From contig JACKDV010000009.1 in NCBI GenBank assembly GCA_020633315.1, forward strand, positions 157,501 through 221,500: a stretch of 64,000 nucleotides of DNA. The letters run 5' to 3'. Positions 43,697-51,684 of the stretch are shown piece by piece. The position numbers and the translations under genes were made by a program. The notes beneath the pieces are model-generated. The model had not been told where the DNA came from. It saw only the letters and a list, made by a program, of their open reading frames with translations, and did not search any database. The DNA is from Myxococcales bacterium. Lineage in GTDB: Bacteria; Myxococcota_A; Polyangia; Nannocystales; Nannocystaceae. Each line of letters opens with the position of its first letter. Position 1 is the first letter of the stretch.

Positions 43697-44192
43697 GCCG
43701 GGCTCCGGTGCATTCGATGTGCCAGGCCGCGCAGGCGGAGTCCTCTCGTGTTGCCGTGCAGGCCACCGAAGACCAGGCGAGCGCATGCGCTCAGCTGGGT
43801 CCGTTCGGCACGGCCGGGGCCGCCCGATCGCGCGGTCGGGGGTCGGGGGTCGGTGTACGGTGCAACCCGATGTGACAGCCGTGAGCGCGAGGCTCTCGGT
43901 GTCCACGGCCGCGGGCTCGCTTCCGATCGGCTGCGACCGCGCCTCGAGCCGGAGCCGAGCGGCCGGCCGTCCGGTGACCTACGAGAACCCCTCAATTCGT
44001 GAGGCGAACCCCTGCTGTGCGCACCGGATGAGGACGCTTCGAAGCATGGATGGTTCGCAATCGTGACGGCCGGCCCCCGATCCGCGTGATAGCCCGTAGG
44101 TGAGCCCCCAACGTGGCTCGCGGACTCCCTCCGGGCGCACCATGACCGAGGCCCTCCCTCGAGTCCGCCCGGTCCGACGAAGGACGAGCGGT
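43697..44192. other. Intergenic region between divergent OmpA lipoprotein and pseudokinase genes
   Basis: About 500 bases without a supportable gene. Short open frames are GC-skew shadows with no start signal. It must hold the two divergent promoters, but no convincing -35/-10 pair was found by eye. A G-rich stretch (GGTCGGGGGTCGGGGGTCGG, near 43833-43852) is the only local structure noted. Confidence 0.5.
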
Positions 44193-45047
44193 ATGATCGG
44201 TGAGGTTCTGTTCGGACGCTATCGCGTCGATTCCCTCCACAGCTCCGACGTGCACGGCTGCGTGTGGCAAGGCGCCGACCTGCACGCGCTGGCGCCGGTC
44301 ACGATCAAGATGTGGTCGCAGCACGATCGCGAGCGGGCGCTGCTCGAGGGCGAGGCCATGGCCGCGCTGCGTCACGAGGGCGTGGTGCGGCTGGTCGACT
44401 TCGGCCTGGTCGACGGGCGGCACCCGTGCCTGGTGATGGAGAGCCTCGAGGGCCAGACCCTGGCCGAGCGCCTGGCCGAGGTGGGCACGCTGCCGTGGAC
44501 CGAGGCCTTCGCCCTGGTGGCCGAGGTGCTCGACGGCCTCGCCGCGCTGCACGACGAGGGGCTGATCCATCGCAACGTGTGCCCCGAGCACATCGTGCTG
44601 CGCTCGCGTCCCAAGGGCGGGGTGAAGCTGGTGGGCCTGGGCCGCGTGGGCTTCGTGACCCCCGAGCCCGAGCTGCCGGCGGTCCACGAGGAGCCCATCG
44701 GGCCGCTGGCCTACATGCCGCCCGAGCAGGTCGCCGGGGTGGGGGCGCGGACGGCCTCCGACCTCTACTCGCTGGGCTTGGTGCTGTGGGAGGCGATCTC
44801 GGGGCAGCGGCCCTTCGAGGCCGATCCCCACGACGTGGCGGCCCGCGTGGCCTTCCATCCCGACTTCGATGCGCTGCCCGAGGGTGCGCCCGAGCTGCCG
44901 GTGACGGCCAAGCTGGCGCTCGACCGCATGCTCGATCCCTCGCCCCAGCAGCGCGAGGGCGATGCCCGGGCGTGTGCCCGTCGGCTGCGGATGGCGGTAG
45001 GGATCGAGGCGGCCCCGCGCCCGCAGTGGCTCCGCGCCGTGGGCTGA
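44193..45047 (+). CDS. Probable pseudokinase (Hanks-type kinase fold with lost catalytic residues)
   Basis: A 284-residue protein from ATG 44193 with AGGA eight bases upstream. Kinase fold landmarks are present (GRYRVDSLHSS, VTIKMW for the beta-3 Lys, LIHRNVCPEHIVLR, AYMPPEQ, SDLYSLGLVLWE). However, the glycine loop is lost, the HRD aspartate is Asn (HRN) and the DFG motif reads GLG. Without these residues phosphotransfer is unlikely; it may be a scaffold or allosteric partner of a true kinase. It has no membrane segment and no C-terminal sensor. Longer starts (44100 GTG, 44142 ATG) are open. Confidence 0.82.
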   Translation: MIGEVLFGRYRVDSLHSSDVHGCVWQGADLHALAPVTIKMWSQHDRERALLEGEAMAALRHEGVVRLVDFGLVDGRHPCLVMESLEGQTLAERLAEVGTLPWTEAFALVAEVLDGLAALHDEGLIHRNVCPEHIVLRSRPKGGVKLVGLGRVGFVTPEPELPAVHEEPIGPLAYMPPEQVAGVGARTASDLYSLGLVLWEAISGQRPFEADPHDVAARVAFHPDFDALPEGAPELPVTAKLALDRMLDPSPQQREGDARACARRLRMAVGIEAAPRPQWLRAVG

Positions 45048-45081
45048 GCGGCTCGGCCGAGTCGCGCCGTGCCGCATGCAC

Positions 45082-45171
45082 GTGCACGCGATGGCCTGTG
45101 TGTATGCGACGGCCCGCGTGCACGCGACGGCCCGCGTGCACGCGACGGCCCGCGTGTACGCGAGGGCCCGC
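45082..45171. repeat. Five tandem 18-bp repeats
   Basis: Five units of GTGCACGCGACGGCCCGC and variants lie at 45082, 45100, 45118, 45136 and 45154; units three and four are identical and the others differ by one to four bases. The array is intergenic, between the pseudokinase stop and the hairpin at 45187. It has no spacers, so it is not a CRISPR array. Confidence 0.9.
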
Positions 45172-45186
45172 CGTCCTCCGACGAAG

Positions 45187-45217
45187 CGACCCCCGCGGGG
45201 GGGGGCCGCGGGGGTCG
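45187..45217. terminator. Strong hairpin between convergent genes, probable bidirectional terminator
   Basis: A perfect 12-bp stem CGACCCCCGCGG/CCGCGGGGGTCG (45187-45198 with 45206-45217) closes a loop of seven G. There is no U tract, so termination may rely on the stem alone or on Rho. Confidence 0.6.
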
Positions 45218-45255
45218 GAGGGAGCCTCGCTAGGAGGCGGGGGTCGTGCCTCGGA

Positions 45256-45819
45256 TCAGAAGCACTCGGGGAACTCGTTCACACACTGCTCCTCGTTGAG
45301 CATCAGCTTCTCGCAGATCGCCCCGATGTTCTCGCAGTTGACGGGCGGGTCGAAGCACTCGGGGAACTCGTTGTGGCACTGCTCCTCGCTGAGGCCGAGC
45401 TCGGCGCAGTGGGCCCCGATGGTCTCGCAGTCGACGGGCGGGGGGTCGAAGCACTCGGGGAACTCGTTGTGGCACTGCTCCTCGTTGAGACCGAGCTCCT
45501 CGCAGTGGGCCCCGATGGTCTCGCAGTCGACGGGCGGGGGCTCCTCGAAGCACTCGGGGAACTCGTTGTGACACTGCTCCTCGTTGAGACCGAGCTCCTC
45601 GCAGTGGGCCCCGATGGTCTCGCAGTCGACGGGCGGGGGCTCCTCGAAGCACTCGGGGAACTCGTTGTGACACTGCTCCTCGTTGAGACCGAGCTCCTCG
45701 CAGTGGGCCCCGATGGTCTCGCAGTCGACGGGCGGGACCTCGAAGCACTCGGGGAACTCGGCCGCACACTGCTCGGGAGTCAGCTCCTCGTTGGCACAGA
45801 TCTGCTCGGCCTCCTCGCA
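45256..45819 (-). repeat. Tandem array of about 93-99-bp coding repeats
   Basis: Six units encode the Cys repeats of the lipoprotein. Most inner units are 99 or 96 bp; the two containing GGCTCCTCGAAGCACTCGGG are almost identical, while the outer units are more diverged, the usual result of slippage or unequal crossover in the centre. Confidence 0.9.
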
Positions 45820-46041
45820 GTTGGGGCCGCCCTCCGCTCCGCCGCTGCCGTCGCCGCTACCCTCCTCGCCGGCCTCGGTGGCTCCACCCTCGGTGGCTCC
45901 TTCGTCTCCATCGGTGTCGCCGCCGTCGCCGGCCGGCTCCACGGGGCCGAGATCGCAGCCGGGAGTGGCCACGGTCACGGGGATGACGAGGGTGAGGCCG
46001 AGGCCGATCTTACGAAGCAGAGCAAGGGTCGAGATGTTCAT
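45256..46041 (-). CDS. Lipoprotein with tandem 33-residue four-Cys repeats
   Basis: A 261-residue envelope protein. A signal segment from MNISTLALLRKIG ends in ATPGC (C29). A Gly/Glu/Asp-rich linker follows to residue 74, and then six tandem repeats fill the rest to the stop. Each has the pattern C-x6-C-x9-C-x6-C, for example CETIGAHC, LNEEQC, NEFPECF, with a Pro-rich joint EEPPPVD. The middle repeats are nearly identical in DNA, implying recent duplication or gene conversion. The units are probably short disulfide-linked helical hairpins; no database family is known to me. It likely varies in repeat number between strains. Function is unknown. Confidence 0.8.
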   Translation of the reverse strand: MNISTLALLRKIGLGLTLVIPVTVATPGCDLGPVEPAGDGGDTDGDEGATEGGATEAGEEGSGDGSGGAEGGPNCEEAEQICANEELTPEQCAAEFPECFEVPPVDCETIGAHCEELGLNEEQCHNEFPECFEEPPPVDCETIGAHCEELGLNEEQCHNEFPECFEEPPPVDCETIGAHCEELGLNEEQCHNEFPECFDPPPVDCETIGAHCAELGLSEEQCHNEFPECFDPPVNCENIGAICEKLMLNEEQCVNEFPECF

Positions 46042-46267
46042 GGTGAGTCTCCTGTCCGTTCCTTGGCGCAGCGCTCCGGGGCCGGCGTCCACGCCACCCG
46101 GGAATCCCACCTCGGGACCGGGGGGTGAGCCGTGCGTTCCTCCGCGCTCATCGGTGGGGCGCACGAGCGGGGCGGCGATTACAGGGCCGGTCGAGGAAAT
46201 TTCGAGGTCGTCGAATCTCGCCGCGTAGGGGGAGCTGGCGCCATGATCACGCGTAGCGCCAACCAAG

Positions 46268-46531
46268 GTGGCGACGTGCCCGAGCTTCGTCGGACGATCA
46301 TCGGTTGCTCGGGCTCACGTGTGCGAATGGCGCGATGGGGGAGGGCGAGCATCGTGGGTCGATTGCGGGCCGTTGGTCTCGCTCGACGACGACCTGCTCA
46401 TGCGAGGCCAGGCCCGGGCCGCGGCCGCGGCCGCGCAGGCTGTGGAGCACGCGACCGAGACCGGCGACGATGCGCTCGACCTCCGACGGGAGGTCGAGGC
46501 CAGGCTGGGCCTGGTCCCCTCGTCGGAGTGA
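46268..46531 (+). CDS. Small hypothetical protein (uncertain)
   Basis: An 87-codon open frame from a GTG; a shorter version could start at the ATG at 46400. The C-terminal half (LLMRGQARAAAAAAQAVEH, then DDALDLRREVEARLGL) has a helical, coding-like composition. There is no good ribosome site and no recognised family. It ends three bases before the stop of the convergent MYXO-CTERM gene. It may be spurious. Confidence 0.35.
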   Translation: MATCPSFVGRSSVARAHVCEWRDGGGRASWVDCGPLVSLDDDLLMRGQARAAAAAAQAVEHATETGDDALDLRREVEARLGLVPSSE

Positions 46532-46534
46532 GGG

Positions 46535-47275
46535 CTAGCGTCGCCGACGGCGTCGCCCGATGCCCGCGCCGAGCAGGAGCATCACCAGCACGCCCGGGGC
46601 TGCGCCCGCGCCGGGATCGACGTGGCAGCCCTTCTTCTTGCTGGGAGGCGCCACCTCGGGCGGACCCGCATCGCCGTCGCCGCCCGCGGCCGGGCCATCG
46701 CCGCCCGCGAAGCTGTCGAGCTCGTCCTGCTCGCTGAGCTCGTCGTCGCCCTCGTCGTCACCCTCGTCCTCGTCCTCGGGCTTGCCCTCGGTGAAGGCCA
46801 GGGTGATCGAGCCGGACGCGAGCTTGATGTTCTTGCCCTTGTCGTCGACCTGGGTCAGCTCGACCGCGTAGGTCTTGCCGCGGTTGAAGCCGCGGTCGCC
46901 CTGGAGCTCGACCTCGATGTTGACGTACTTGTCGCCCTCGTAGTCGTTCTGCTCGTAGCGCCACGCCAGGTAGCGCTTGCCGCTGCCGGGCAGCTTGCCG
47001 AAGAACTCCACGTAGAGCGGGCCGGGGGCTCCCTTGTCGATCTGGGCCCAGATGTGCAGGGGCCAGACCTCCTCGCCCGGGAGGCTGGGGAGCTCCTTGA
47101 CCGCGGCGCTCTTGCCCGCTTCGGTCAGGTTGCCGTCTTCGTTGGTATCGAAGGGCTTGGCGGCGAACTTGACCTCTCCCGCCAGGGCATCGGGGGAGAC
47201 CAGGGCACCCCCGCCCAGCACGAAGGCGAACGCCAGGTTGCGGAGCCACGAATGGTGAGCTTTGTGCACGTGCAT
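46535..47275 (-). CDS. Exported protein with MYXO-CTERM sorting signal
   Basis: A 246-residue protein with a signal peptide (MHVHKAHHSWLRNLAFAFVLGGG to LAGE). A central beta-rich domain follows (VWPLHIWAQIDKGAPGPLYVEFFGKL), then an acidic Glu/Asp-rich linker and a tail consisting of KKKGC, a hydrophobic segment (APGVLVMLLLGAGIG) and six Arg. This is the MYXO-CTERM layout: invariant Cys before the membrane segment and a basic end, the kind processed by myxosortase for surface display. The central domain is not recognised. The tail supports myxobacterial origin. Confidence 0.85.
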   Translation of the reverse strand: MHVHKAHHSWLRNLAFAFVLGGGALVSPDALAGEVKFAAKPFDTNEDGNLTEAGKSAAVKELPSLPGEEVWPLHIWAQIDKGAPGPLYVEFFGKLPGSGKRYLAWRYEQNDYEGDKYVNIEVELQGDRGFNRGKTYAVELTQVDDKGKNIKLASGSITLAFTEGKPEDEDEGDDEGDDELSEQDELDSFAGGDGPAAGGDGDAGPPEVAPPSKKKGCHVDPGAGAAPGVLVMLLLGAGIGRRRRRR

Positions 47276-47358
47276 GGCCGGTCGCCGCGCAGGATAGCGC
47301 GACCGGCCGGCGCTGACCATCCGCGCCCCGGGGCGAGGCGCGAGGCGACGGGGCCGGG

Positions 47359-47670
47359 CTACGGGGTCGCGCCCAGCAGCTCCTCGAGGCGACCGCTCTC
47401 GTCGAGAGCCGCCAGCTCGGTGAAGCCGCCGATGCTGCGACCATGGATGAAGATCTGGGGGACGGTGTGCTGCCGGGTGACCAGCCGCAGCCACTGCCGC
47501 GCGGCCGCGTTGCCGATCACGTCGATCTCCACGTGCTGGATGTCGCGCTGTCGCAGCAACGCCAGCGCCGCCCGACAAAAGCCGCACCACGGCGTGGTGT
47601 ACAGCACGACCGGCGCGGGCAGATCGGCGGGGGAGGGCAGGCCGGGAGGAGGATCCGGAAGCGCGGTCAT
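47359..47670 (-). CDS. Glutaredoxin family protein
   Basis: A 103-residue thiol oxidoreductase: VVLYTTPWCGFCRAALALL holds the CGFC active site, followed by VPQIFIHGRSIGGFTELAAL, the cis-Pro and glutathione-binding GG motif. It would reduce disulfides or glutathionylated proteins in the cytosol. Its ATG overlaps the stop of the upstream gene by one base (TGATG), so the two are translated together. Confidence 0.93.
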   Translation of the reverse strand: MTALPDPPPGLPSPADLPAPVVLYTTPWCGFCRAALALLRQRDIQHVEIDVIGNAAARQWLRLVTRQHTVPQIFIHGRSIGGFTELAALDESGRLEELLGATP

Positions 47671-48383
47671 CAGGTGTCGTCGCGCAGCAGGGCGAGGATG
47701 TCCTCGTCGAGCTGGGCTTGGTGCTCGCTGGCGAACTTGCCCACGATGATGTCTCGGCGCTGGGTGATCGGCACGGGGGTGCCGGCCCGAACGCCGGGGC
47801 CCCCGATGCCTCCGATGGCACGGCGACGGATCCGACTGGGGCCGCGGCTGGGTCGCTGCGGGCCGTGCCCGGCCGCGCTGGCACGCACCTGGGCGCGGGC
47901 CTCGGCCGAGGCGTAGACCGGATGGGACAGGCTGGGATCGACGGTGGGCCCGGGCTTGCCGGGCGCCAGCGGCGGCCCCTGGGACTCGACCTCGCGCGGC
48001 TCGGGCACCGGGCGCCGCTCGGGGCGCTGCGAGGGCTCGGGAGCGGCCGGCTCGAAGGAGGTGCGATTGTCTGCGACCGGGTGCTCGCCGATGACCGCGA
48101 CGATCTTCTCGTCGAAGTCGCCGTTGCGCAGCGCCTTGATCATCGCCTTGTGCGAGTCCTGCATCAAGCCGATGATCACGGGCGCCAGCTCGCCCGGATC
48201 GACCTCGGGGGTGACGTGCTCCTTGTACTCGACCTTGCGGCTCGAGATGATCGTGCCGTCGTAGAAGATGTGGGTGAAGATGTGGGCCTTGTCGACGCCA
48301 GAGTCCTCGGTCTGGACGTGGTACAGGCGGCCGCGGTGCGGGATGTTGTGGTTGTAGCCGAGCTGCGGCGAATGCGACGACAT
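47670..48383 (-). CDS. Hypothetical protein, co-translated with glutaredoxin
   Basis: A 237-residue cytosolic protein. A conserved-looking N-terminal domain of about 90 residues (NIPHRGRLYHVQTEDSG, KAHIFTHIFYDGTIISSRKVEY, VIIGLMQDSHKAMIKALRNGDFD) is followed by a disordered Pro/Arg-rich segment and a short helical C-terminus (QAQLDEDILALLRDD). The N-terminal part is a type I know from myxobacterial hypothetical proteins, without assigned function. Translational coupling to a glutaredoxin hints at redox work. Confidence 0.75.
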   Translation of the reverse strand: MSSHSPQLGYNHNIPHRGRLYHVQTEDSGVDKAHIFTHIFYDGTIISSRKVEYKEHVTPEVDPGELAPVIIGLMQDSHKAMIKALRNGDFDEKIVAVIGEHPVADNRTSFEPAAPEPSQRPERRPVPEPREVESQGPPLAPGKPGPTVDPSLSHPVYASAEARAQVRASAAGHGPQRPSRGPSRIRRRAIGGIGGPGVRAGTPVPITQRRDIIVGKFASEHQAQLDEDILALLRDDT

Positions 48384-48561
48384 GAGGCCCCGGACCTTTG
48401 GGGAGACTAACACGGCCCACGTGGGTTTCGCGCCCTGACCCTCCAGATCGAGCGGTCGAACGGGCTCGGCGCGGCCGGATCGTCGTGGATCGCTCCGCGC
48501 CCGGCGGTGCCGGGCCACCGGGCGCGGGCCTTCGATCTGGGGTAAACACCACGTCGACACC

Positions 48562-49524
48562 GTGCTCGTCGCTCGATCCATCGTCGTTTCGGCACCGCAG
48601 GACCTGCTCCGGCCGCTCGAGGAGATCGGGCGCAGCGGCGTGCTGCCGGATGCTTCGCTGACCGCGCAGGTCGCCGAGCGGGCGGACGTGGTCCGGGAGC
48701 TGCAGCCCGCCGAGATCTACGAGGGGCTCACCCCGGCGCTGTGCGGGCGGCACCCGCACGCGGTGCTGCAATGGTTGCGTGACACCAGGGTGCTCGCGGT
48801 GCTGCTGCCCGAGCTCGACGCCACCGTCTCGTTCTCGCAGGAGGGCGGGCGGCGTCACAAGGACGTCTGGGAGCACACCAAGGCGGTGGTGCGGCAGTCG
48901 GTTCCGCGCCCCACCGTGCGCTGGGCGGCCGCGCTGCACGACATCGGCAAGGTGCCCACGCGGCGCTTCCTGCCCGACGGCAAGGTCACCTTCCACGGCC
49001 ACGCCGAGGAGGGCGTGCGGATGTTCCGTCGCGGCCCGGCCAAGGTGATCGGCTTCCCCGACGACGTGCGCGAGCGGGTGGAGGTGCTGATCCTGCACCA
49101 CCTGCGCGCCGGGCAGTACGACGGGAGCTGGACCGACAGCGCCGTGCGCCGCTTCCATCGCGAGATGGAGCCCTTCCTCGGCGACCTGCTCGACCTGTCG
49201 CGGGCCGACGTGACGAGCAAGCGGCCCGGCAAGCGGGCGCGATGCCTGCGGATGATCAAGGAGCTCGAGCTGCGCATCGAGGCGCTGGCCCAGGAGGACG
49301 CCAAGCCCAAGCCGCTGCCGGCGGGGCTGGGCAACCTCTTGATGCAGGCGCTGGAGCTGCCGCCCGGCAAGCACCTGGCCGAGCTACGGCAGCGACTGGA
49401 GGCGCTGTGCGAGGCGGGCGAGCTCGAGGGCGGTCGCGAGGCGGAGTACTACGTGACGGTGACGCGAGCGCGGGGGCTGATGGACGGCATCGTCATCCGA
49501 CCGCCGCGCGGCTTCGAGGGGTAG
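48562..49524 (+). CDS. HD-domain phosphohydrolase, CCA-adding-enzyme-like
   Basis: A 320-residue protein with an HD domain: the metal-binding His-Asp pair in AALHDIGK, HGHAEEG, and LHHLRAGQYD. The arrangement resembles the C-terminal HD region of bacterial tRNA nucleotidyltransferases, but the N-terminal nucleotidyltransferase head with its GGxxRD motif is absent. It is therefore a stand-alone HD phosphohydrolase of that group; the substrate is unknown. The start is a GTG after CGACACC, weakly supported. It is divergent from 47670-48383. Confidence 0.83.
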   Translation: MLVARSIVVSAPQDLLRPLEEIGRSGVLPDASLTAQVAERADVVRELQPAEIYEGLTPALCGRHPHAVLQWLRDTRVLAVLLPELDATVSFSQEGGRRHKDVWEHTKAVVRQSVPRPTVRWAAALHDIGKVPTRRFLPDGKVTFHGHAEEGVRMFRRGPAKVIGFPDDVRERVEVLILHHLRAGQYDGSWTDSAVRRFHREMEPFLGDLLDLSRADVTSKRPGKRARCLRMIKELELRIEALAQEDAKPKPLPAGLGNLLMQALELPPGKHLAELRQRLEALCEAGELEGGREAEYYVTVTRARGLMDGIVIRPPRGFEG

Positions 49525-49546
49525 CAGGCGATCGGGCCACGAGCTC

Positions 49547-51169
49547 TCAGCTGCGCCGTGGCGGCAGCGGCAGGTCGAGCGCCGGATGGCTGTCGGCCGA
49601 GGAGGGCCCGCGGCCGAGCTCGACCTTGGGGAACAGGTCGCTCTGCGAGGCGCGGTCGTCGGTCCGGGGCGTGGCGGCGTCGGGCTCGGTCGGCGTGGGC
49701 GCGGGCCGCCGCCCGTCGAGCGCGGGCATGGGATCGCCGGGATCGATGAGCGAGGCCGGCCCGTCCTCGCGCCCCGAGGCGGTGGGGACCTGCGGGGTGG
49801 AGCCGGCCACGCCCGGCACGAGCCGACGGGCCCGCGGGGCCGTGTCCTCGGTGGGCGGCAAGGGGCGAGGCCCCACGTGGGTGCTCACCTCGATCGCCCC
49901 CGCGATGATCTCTCGCACCGGCGGCGCCTCGTAGTCGTCCTCCACCGGAGGCTTGGGCGGCGGCCCGACCTTGGTGTTGCCGCTGATCGCCGGGGCTCGC
50001 CCCACCTGGGTGTCGCCGGTGATCGCCGGTGGCGGCCCCACCTGGGTGTCGCCGGTGATCGCCGGTGGCGGCCCCACCTGGGTGTCGCCGGTGATCGCGG
50101 GCGGGATCGCGTAGGCATCCGACGGCGGGTGGCGCATGGCCAGCTCGGCCGCGCGTCGGCGTTGGGCCCCGCTGATCGCGAAGCTGCCCTGCTGCGGCGC
50201 GCTGGCGACCGGGGTGAGCCGGCGCTCCCACAGCTCGCAGCCGCCGAGCACCAGCACCGCCATGATGGGTCCGCCCATCGCCAGCTCGAGCGCGAAGCCC
50301 CAGGGCGAGCCGTCGGCGAGCGCGAGCTCGGGGCCCGAGCCGCCCAGGACCACGCGGGCCACCAGGAGCACCAGCACCGCGGCGCCCATCAGGGCCAGCG
50401 CGACCTGCTGCCCCGCCACGCGGGCGCCCGGCCGCGGCAGCGAGCGGCGGGTCCACAGCACGCCCACCACGATGCCAGCCGCGAGCCAGGCCAGCAGCGC
50501 GAGCAGGCGCAGCGAGCCGCGAGGAAAGGGCTGCAGCGGCGGTCGCAGATCGTCGAGCTCCTCCACCGCACCGTCGAAGACGCCGGCGTAGAGCACCTCC
50601 TCGCCCGCCGCGACCTGGAGCACCACCGCCACGTGATGCGGCCCGCGGGGTCCGACCGCGAGCATCACCACGCGGCCGTCCACGCGACCGCGGCCGCGGA
50701 CCACGGCGATGCCCGGAGCCGCGCGCCGGATCACCAGCACCGAGTCGTCGACGAGCTCGGCGCCCCGACCCATGGCGAGCCGCAGCCGCTCGCGCAGCCA
50801 CGGCGTCGCGGCCTCGGGGCTCTCGAGCGCCGCGGGGGGAACGGGCGAGCCCACCTCCACCACCGCGAGGGTCTCGGCGAAGTCGTCGTCCTCGGCGGTG
50901 GACATCACCTGCTCGAGCTCGCCCCCCCAGGCCTTGGCCCAGGCGCTCGCCCGTGCCCGAGCCGAGGGGGCGGCACCGGCATCCTCCGACCAGCCAAAGG
51001 GCAGCGTCAGCGGCGCGGCATGGACGACGCCGATCATGCAGAGCCACGCGCCCAGCAGCGTCGCGACCAGCCCGACCCCACCTGCTCGCCTCGTCCTCGA
51101 GCTCGAAGCCAGCCTGCGTCCCAACAACGACCACGAGGGTACAACGCGGCGACCCGACCCGGCTGGCAT
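49547..51169 (-). CDS. Exported membrane protein with tandem 12-residue repeats
   Basis: A protein of up to 540 residues. A signal-like hydrophobic stretch (GLVATLLGAWLCMIGVVHA) precedes a soluble domain of about 170 residues. Three hydrophobic segments follow (LALLAWLAAGIVVGVLW, LMGAAVLVLLVARVVL, MGGPIMAVLVLGGCEL), then a long disordered C-terminal tail with four copies of PPPAITGDTQVG or variants. The repeats, rich in Thr, could be phosphorylation sites for the many kinases here (inference). No family is recognised. The ATG lies in AT-rich DNA without a ribosome site. Confidence 0.72.
   Translation of the reverse strand: MPAGSGRRVVPSWSLLGRRLASSSRTRRAGGVGLVATLLGAWLCMIGVVHAAPLTLPFGWSEDAGAAPSARARASAWAKAWGGELEQVMSTAEDDDFAETLAVVEVGSPVPPAALESPEAATPWLRERLRLAMGRGAELVDDSVLVIRRAAPGIAVVRGRGRVDGRVVMLAVGPRGPHHVAVVLQVAAGEEVLYAGVFDGAVEELDDLRPPLQPFPRGSLRLLALLAWLAAGIVVGVLWTRRSLPRPGARVAGQQVALALMGAAVLVLLVARVVLGGSGPELALADGSPWGFALELAMGGPIMAVLVLGGCELWERRLTPVASAPQQGSFAISGAQRRRAAELAMRHPPSDAYAIPPAITGDTQVGPPPAITGDTQVGPPPAITGDTQVGRAPAISGNTKVGPPPKPPVEDDYEAPPVREIIAGAIEVSTHVGPRPLPPTEDTAPRARRLVPGVAGSTPQVPTASGREDGPASLIDPGDPMPALDGRRPAPTPTEPDAATPRTDDRASQSDLFPKVELGRGPSSADSHPALDLPLPPRRS
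49964..50107 (-). repeat. Four 36-bp coding tandem repeats
   Basis: Four in-frame units encode IPPAITGDTQVG, PPPAITGDTQVG (twice) and RAPAISGNTKVG. The two central units are near-identical in DNA, so the array is likely unstable in length. Confidence 0.9.
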
Positions 51170-51254
51170 TAATATACTGTTAATTATGATACAATCAGCG
51201 GATCAGGGCGGTCGTGACTCGACTCGTATCATACTTGGATCATTGGATTTAATC

Positions 51255-51270
51255 GACACTCCGGAGTGTC
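51255..51270. promoter_or_regulatory. Perfect 16-bp palindrome upstream of DUF2061 gene
   Basis: GACACTCCGGAGTGTC is perfectly symmetric and lies in an unusually AT-rich 230-bp gap between two divergent genes. It has the size of a dimer operator. No regulator gene is adjacent. TTTAAT just upstream (51248-51253) may be a -10 element. Confidence 0.4.
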
Positions 51271-51399
51271 ACGGTCGGATCGAGGGGAATTAAAACGAAA
51301 TCTACGGTCGTCGTCCGTTTGAAAACGGAGGGCGTCGGCACAAGACTCCAACCGTGCTCGCGAAGCCGCGGGCCCCGATTCGAGCAGGAGACGACGACG

Positions 51400-51663
51400 G
51401 TGGATACGAAGCGTAGGAGCTTGGCCAAGGCACTCAGCTGGCGGATCGTGGCCTGGTCGATCACCGCGGCCGTGGCCTATCTGTTCACCGGCAGGGCCGT
51501 GTTCGCGCTGTCGATCGGCTTCGCCGACTCGCTGCTGAAGATCTTCGCGTACTACATGCACGAGCGCACGTGGATGTCGATCGACTACGGTCGCAATCCG
51601 GTGCCCGCGTATGCCCATGCTCGCGCCGCGAGCGAGGAGCCGCGCGAGCTGGTCGCCTCGTAG
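51400..51663 (+). CDS. DUF2061 family membrane protein
   Basis: An 87-residue protein: SLAKALSWRIVAWSITAAVAYLFTG, then ALSIGFADSLLKIFAYYMHERTW, the two-helix DUF2061 pattern with the conserved W-R and YYxHER residues. The GTG at 51400 has AGGAG nine bases upstream and removes a non-homologous extension. The function of the family is not established. Confidence 0.87.
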   Translation: MDTKRRSLAKALSWRIVAWSITAAVAYLFTGRAVFALSIGFADSLLKIFAYYMHERTWMSIDYGRNPVPAYAHARAASEEPRELVAS

Positions 51664-51684
51664 GCCCGCTCGGCCGGCGGGCGA

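Noticed and set aside
44264..45571. Plus-strand frame spanning the pseudokinase end, the 18-bp array and the Cys-repeat region
   Set aside because: The repeats in it come from tandem DNA read in the wrong frame; the minus-strand lipoprotein has a signal peptide, lipobox-like site and sensible Cys pattern.
45082..45819. CRISPR array
   Set aside because: Units are directly adjacent with no unique spacers, part of the region codes for protein, and no cas gene is present.
46132..46737. Plus-strand 201-codon frame
   Set aside because: Overlaps the signal-supported genes on both sides and shows Arg/Gly/Pro shadow composition.
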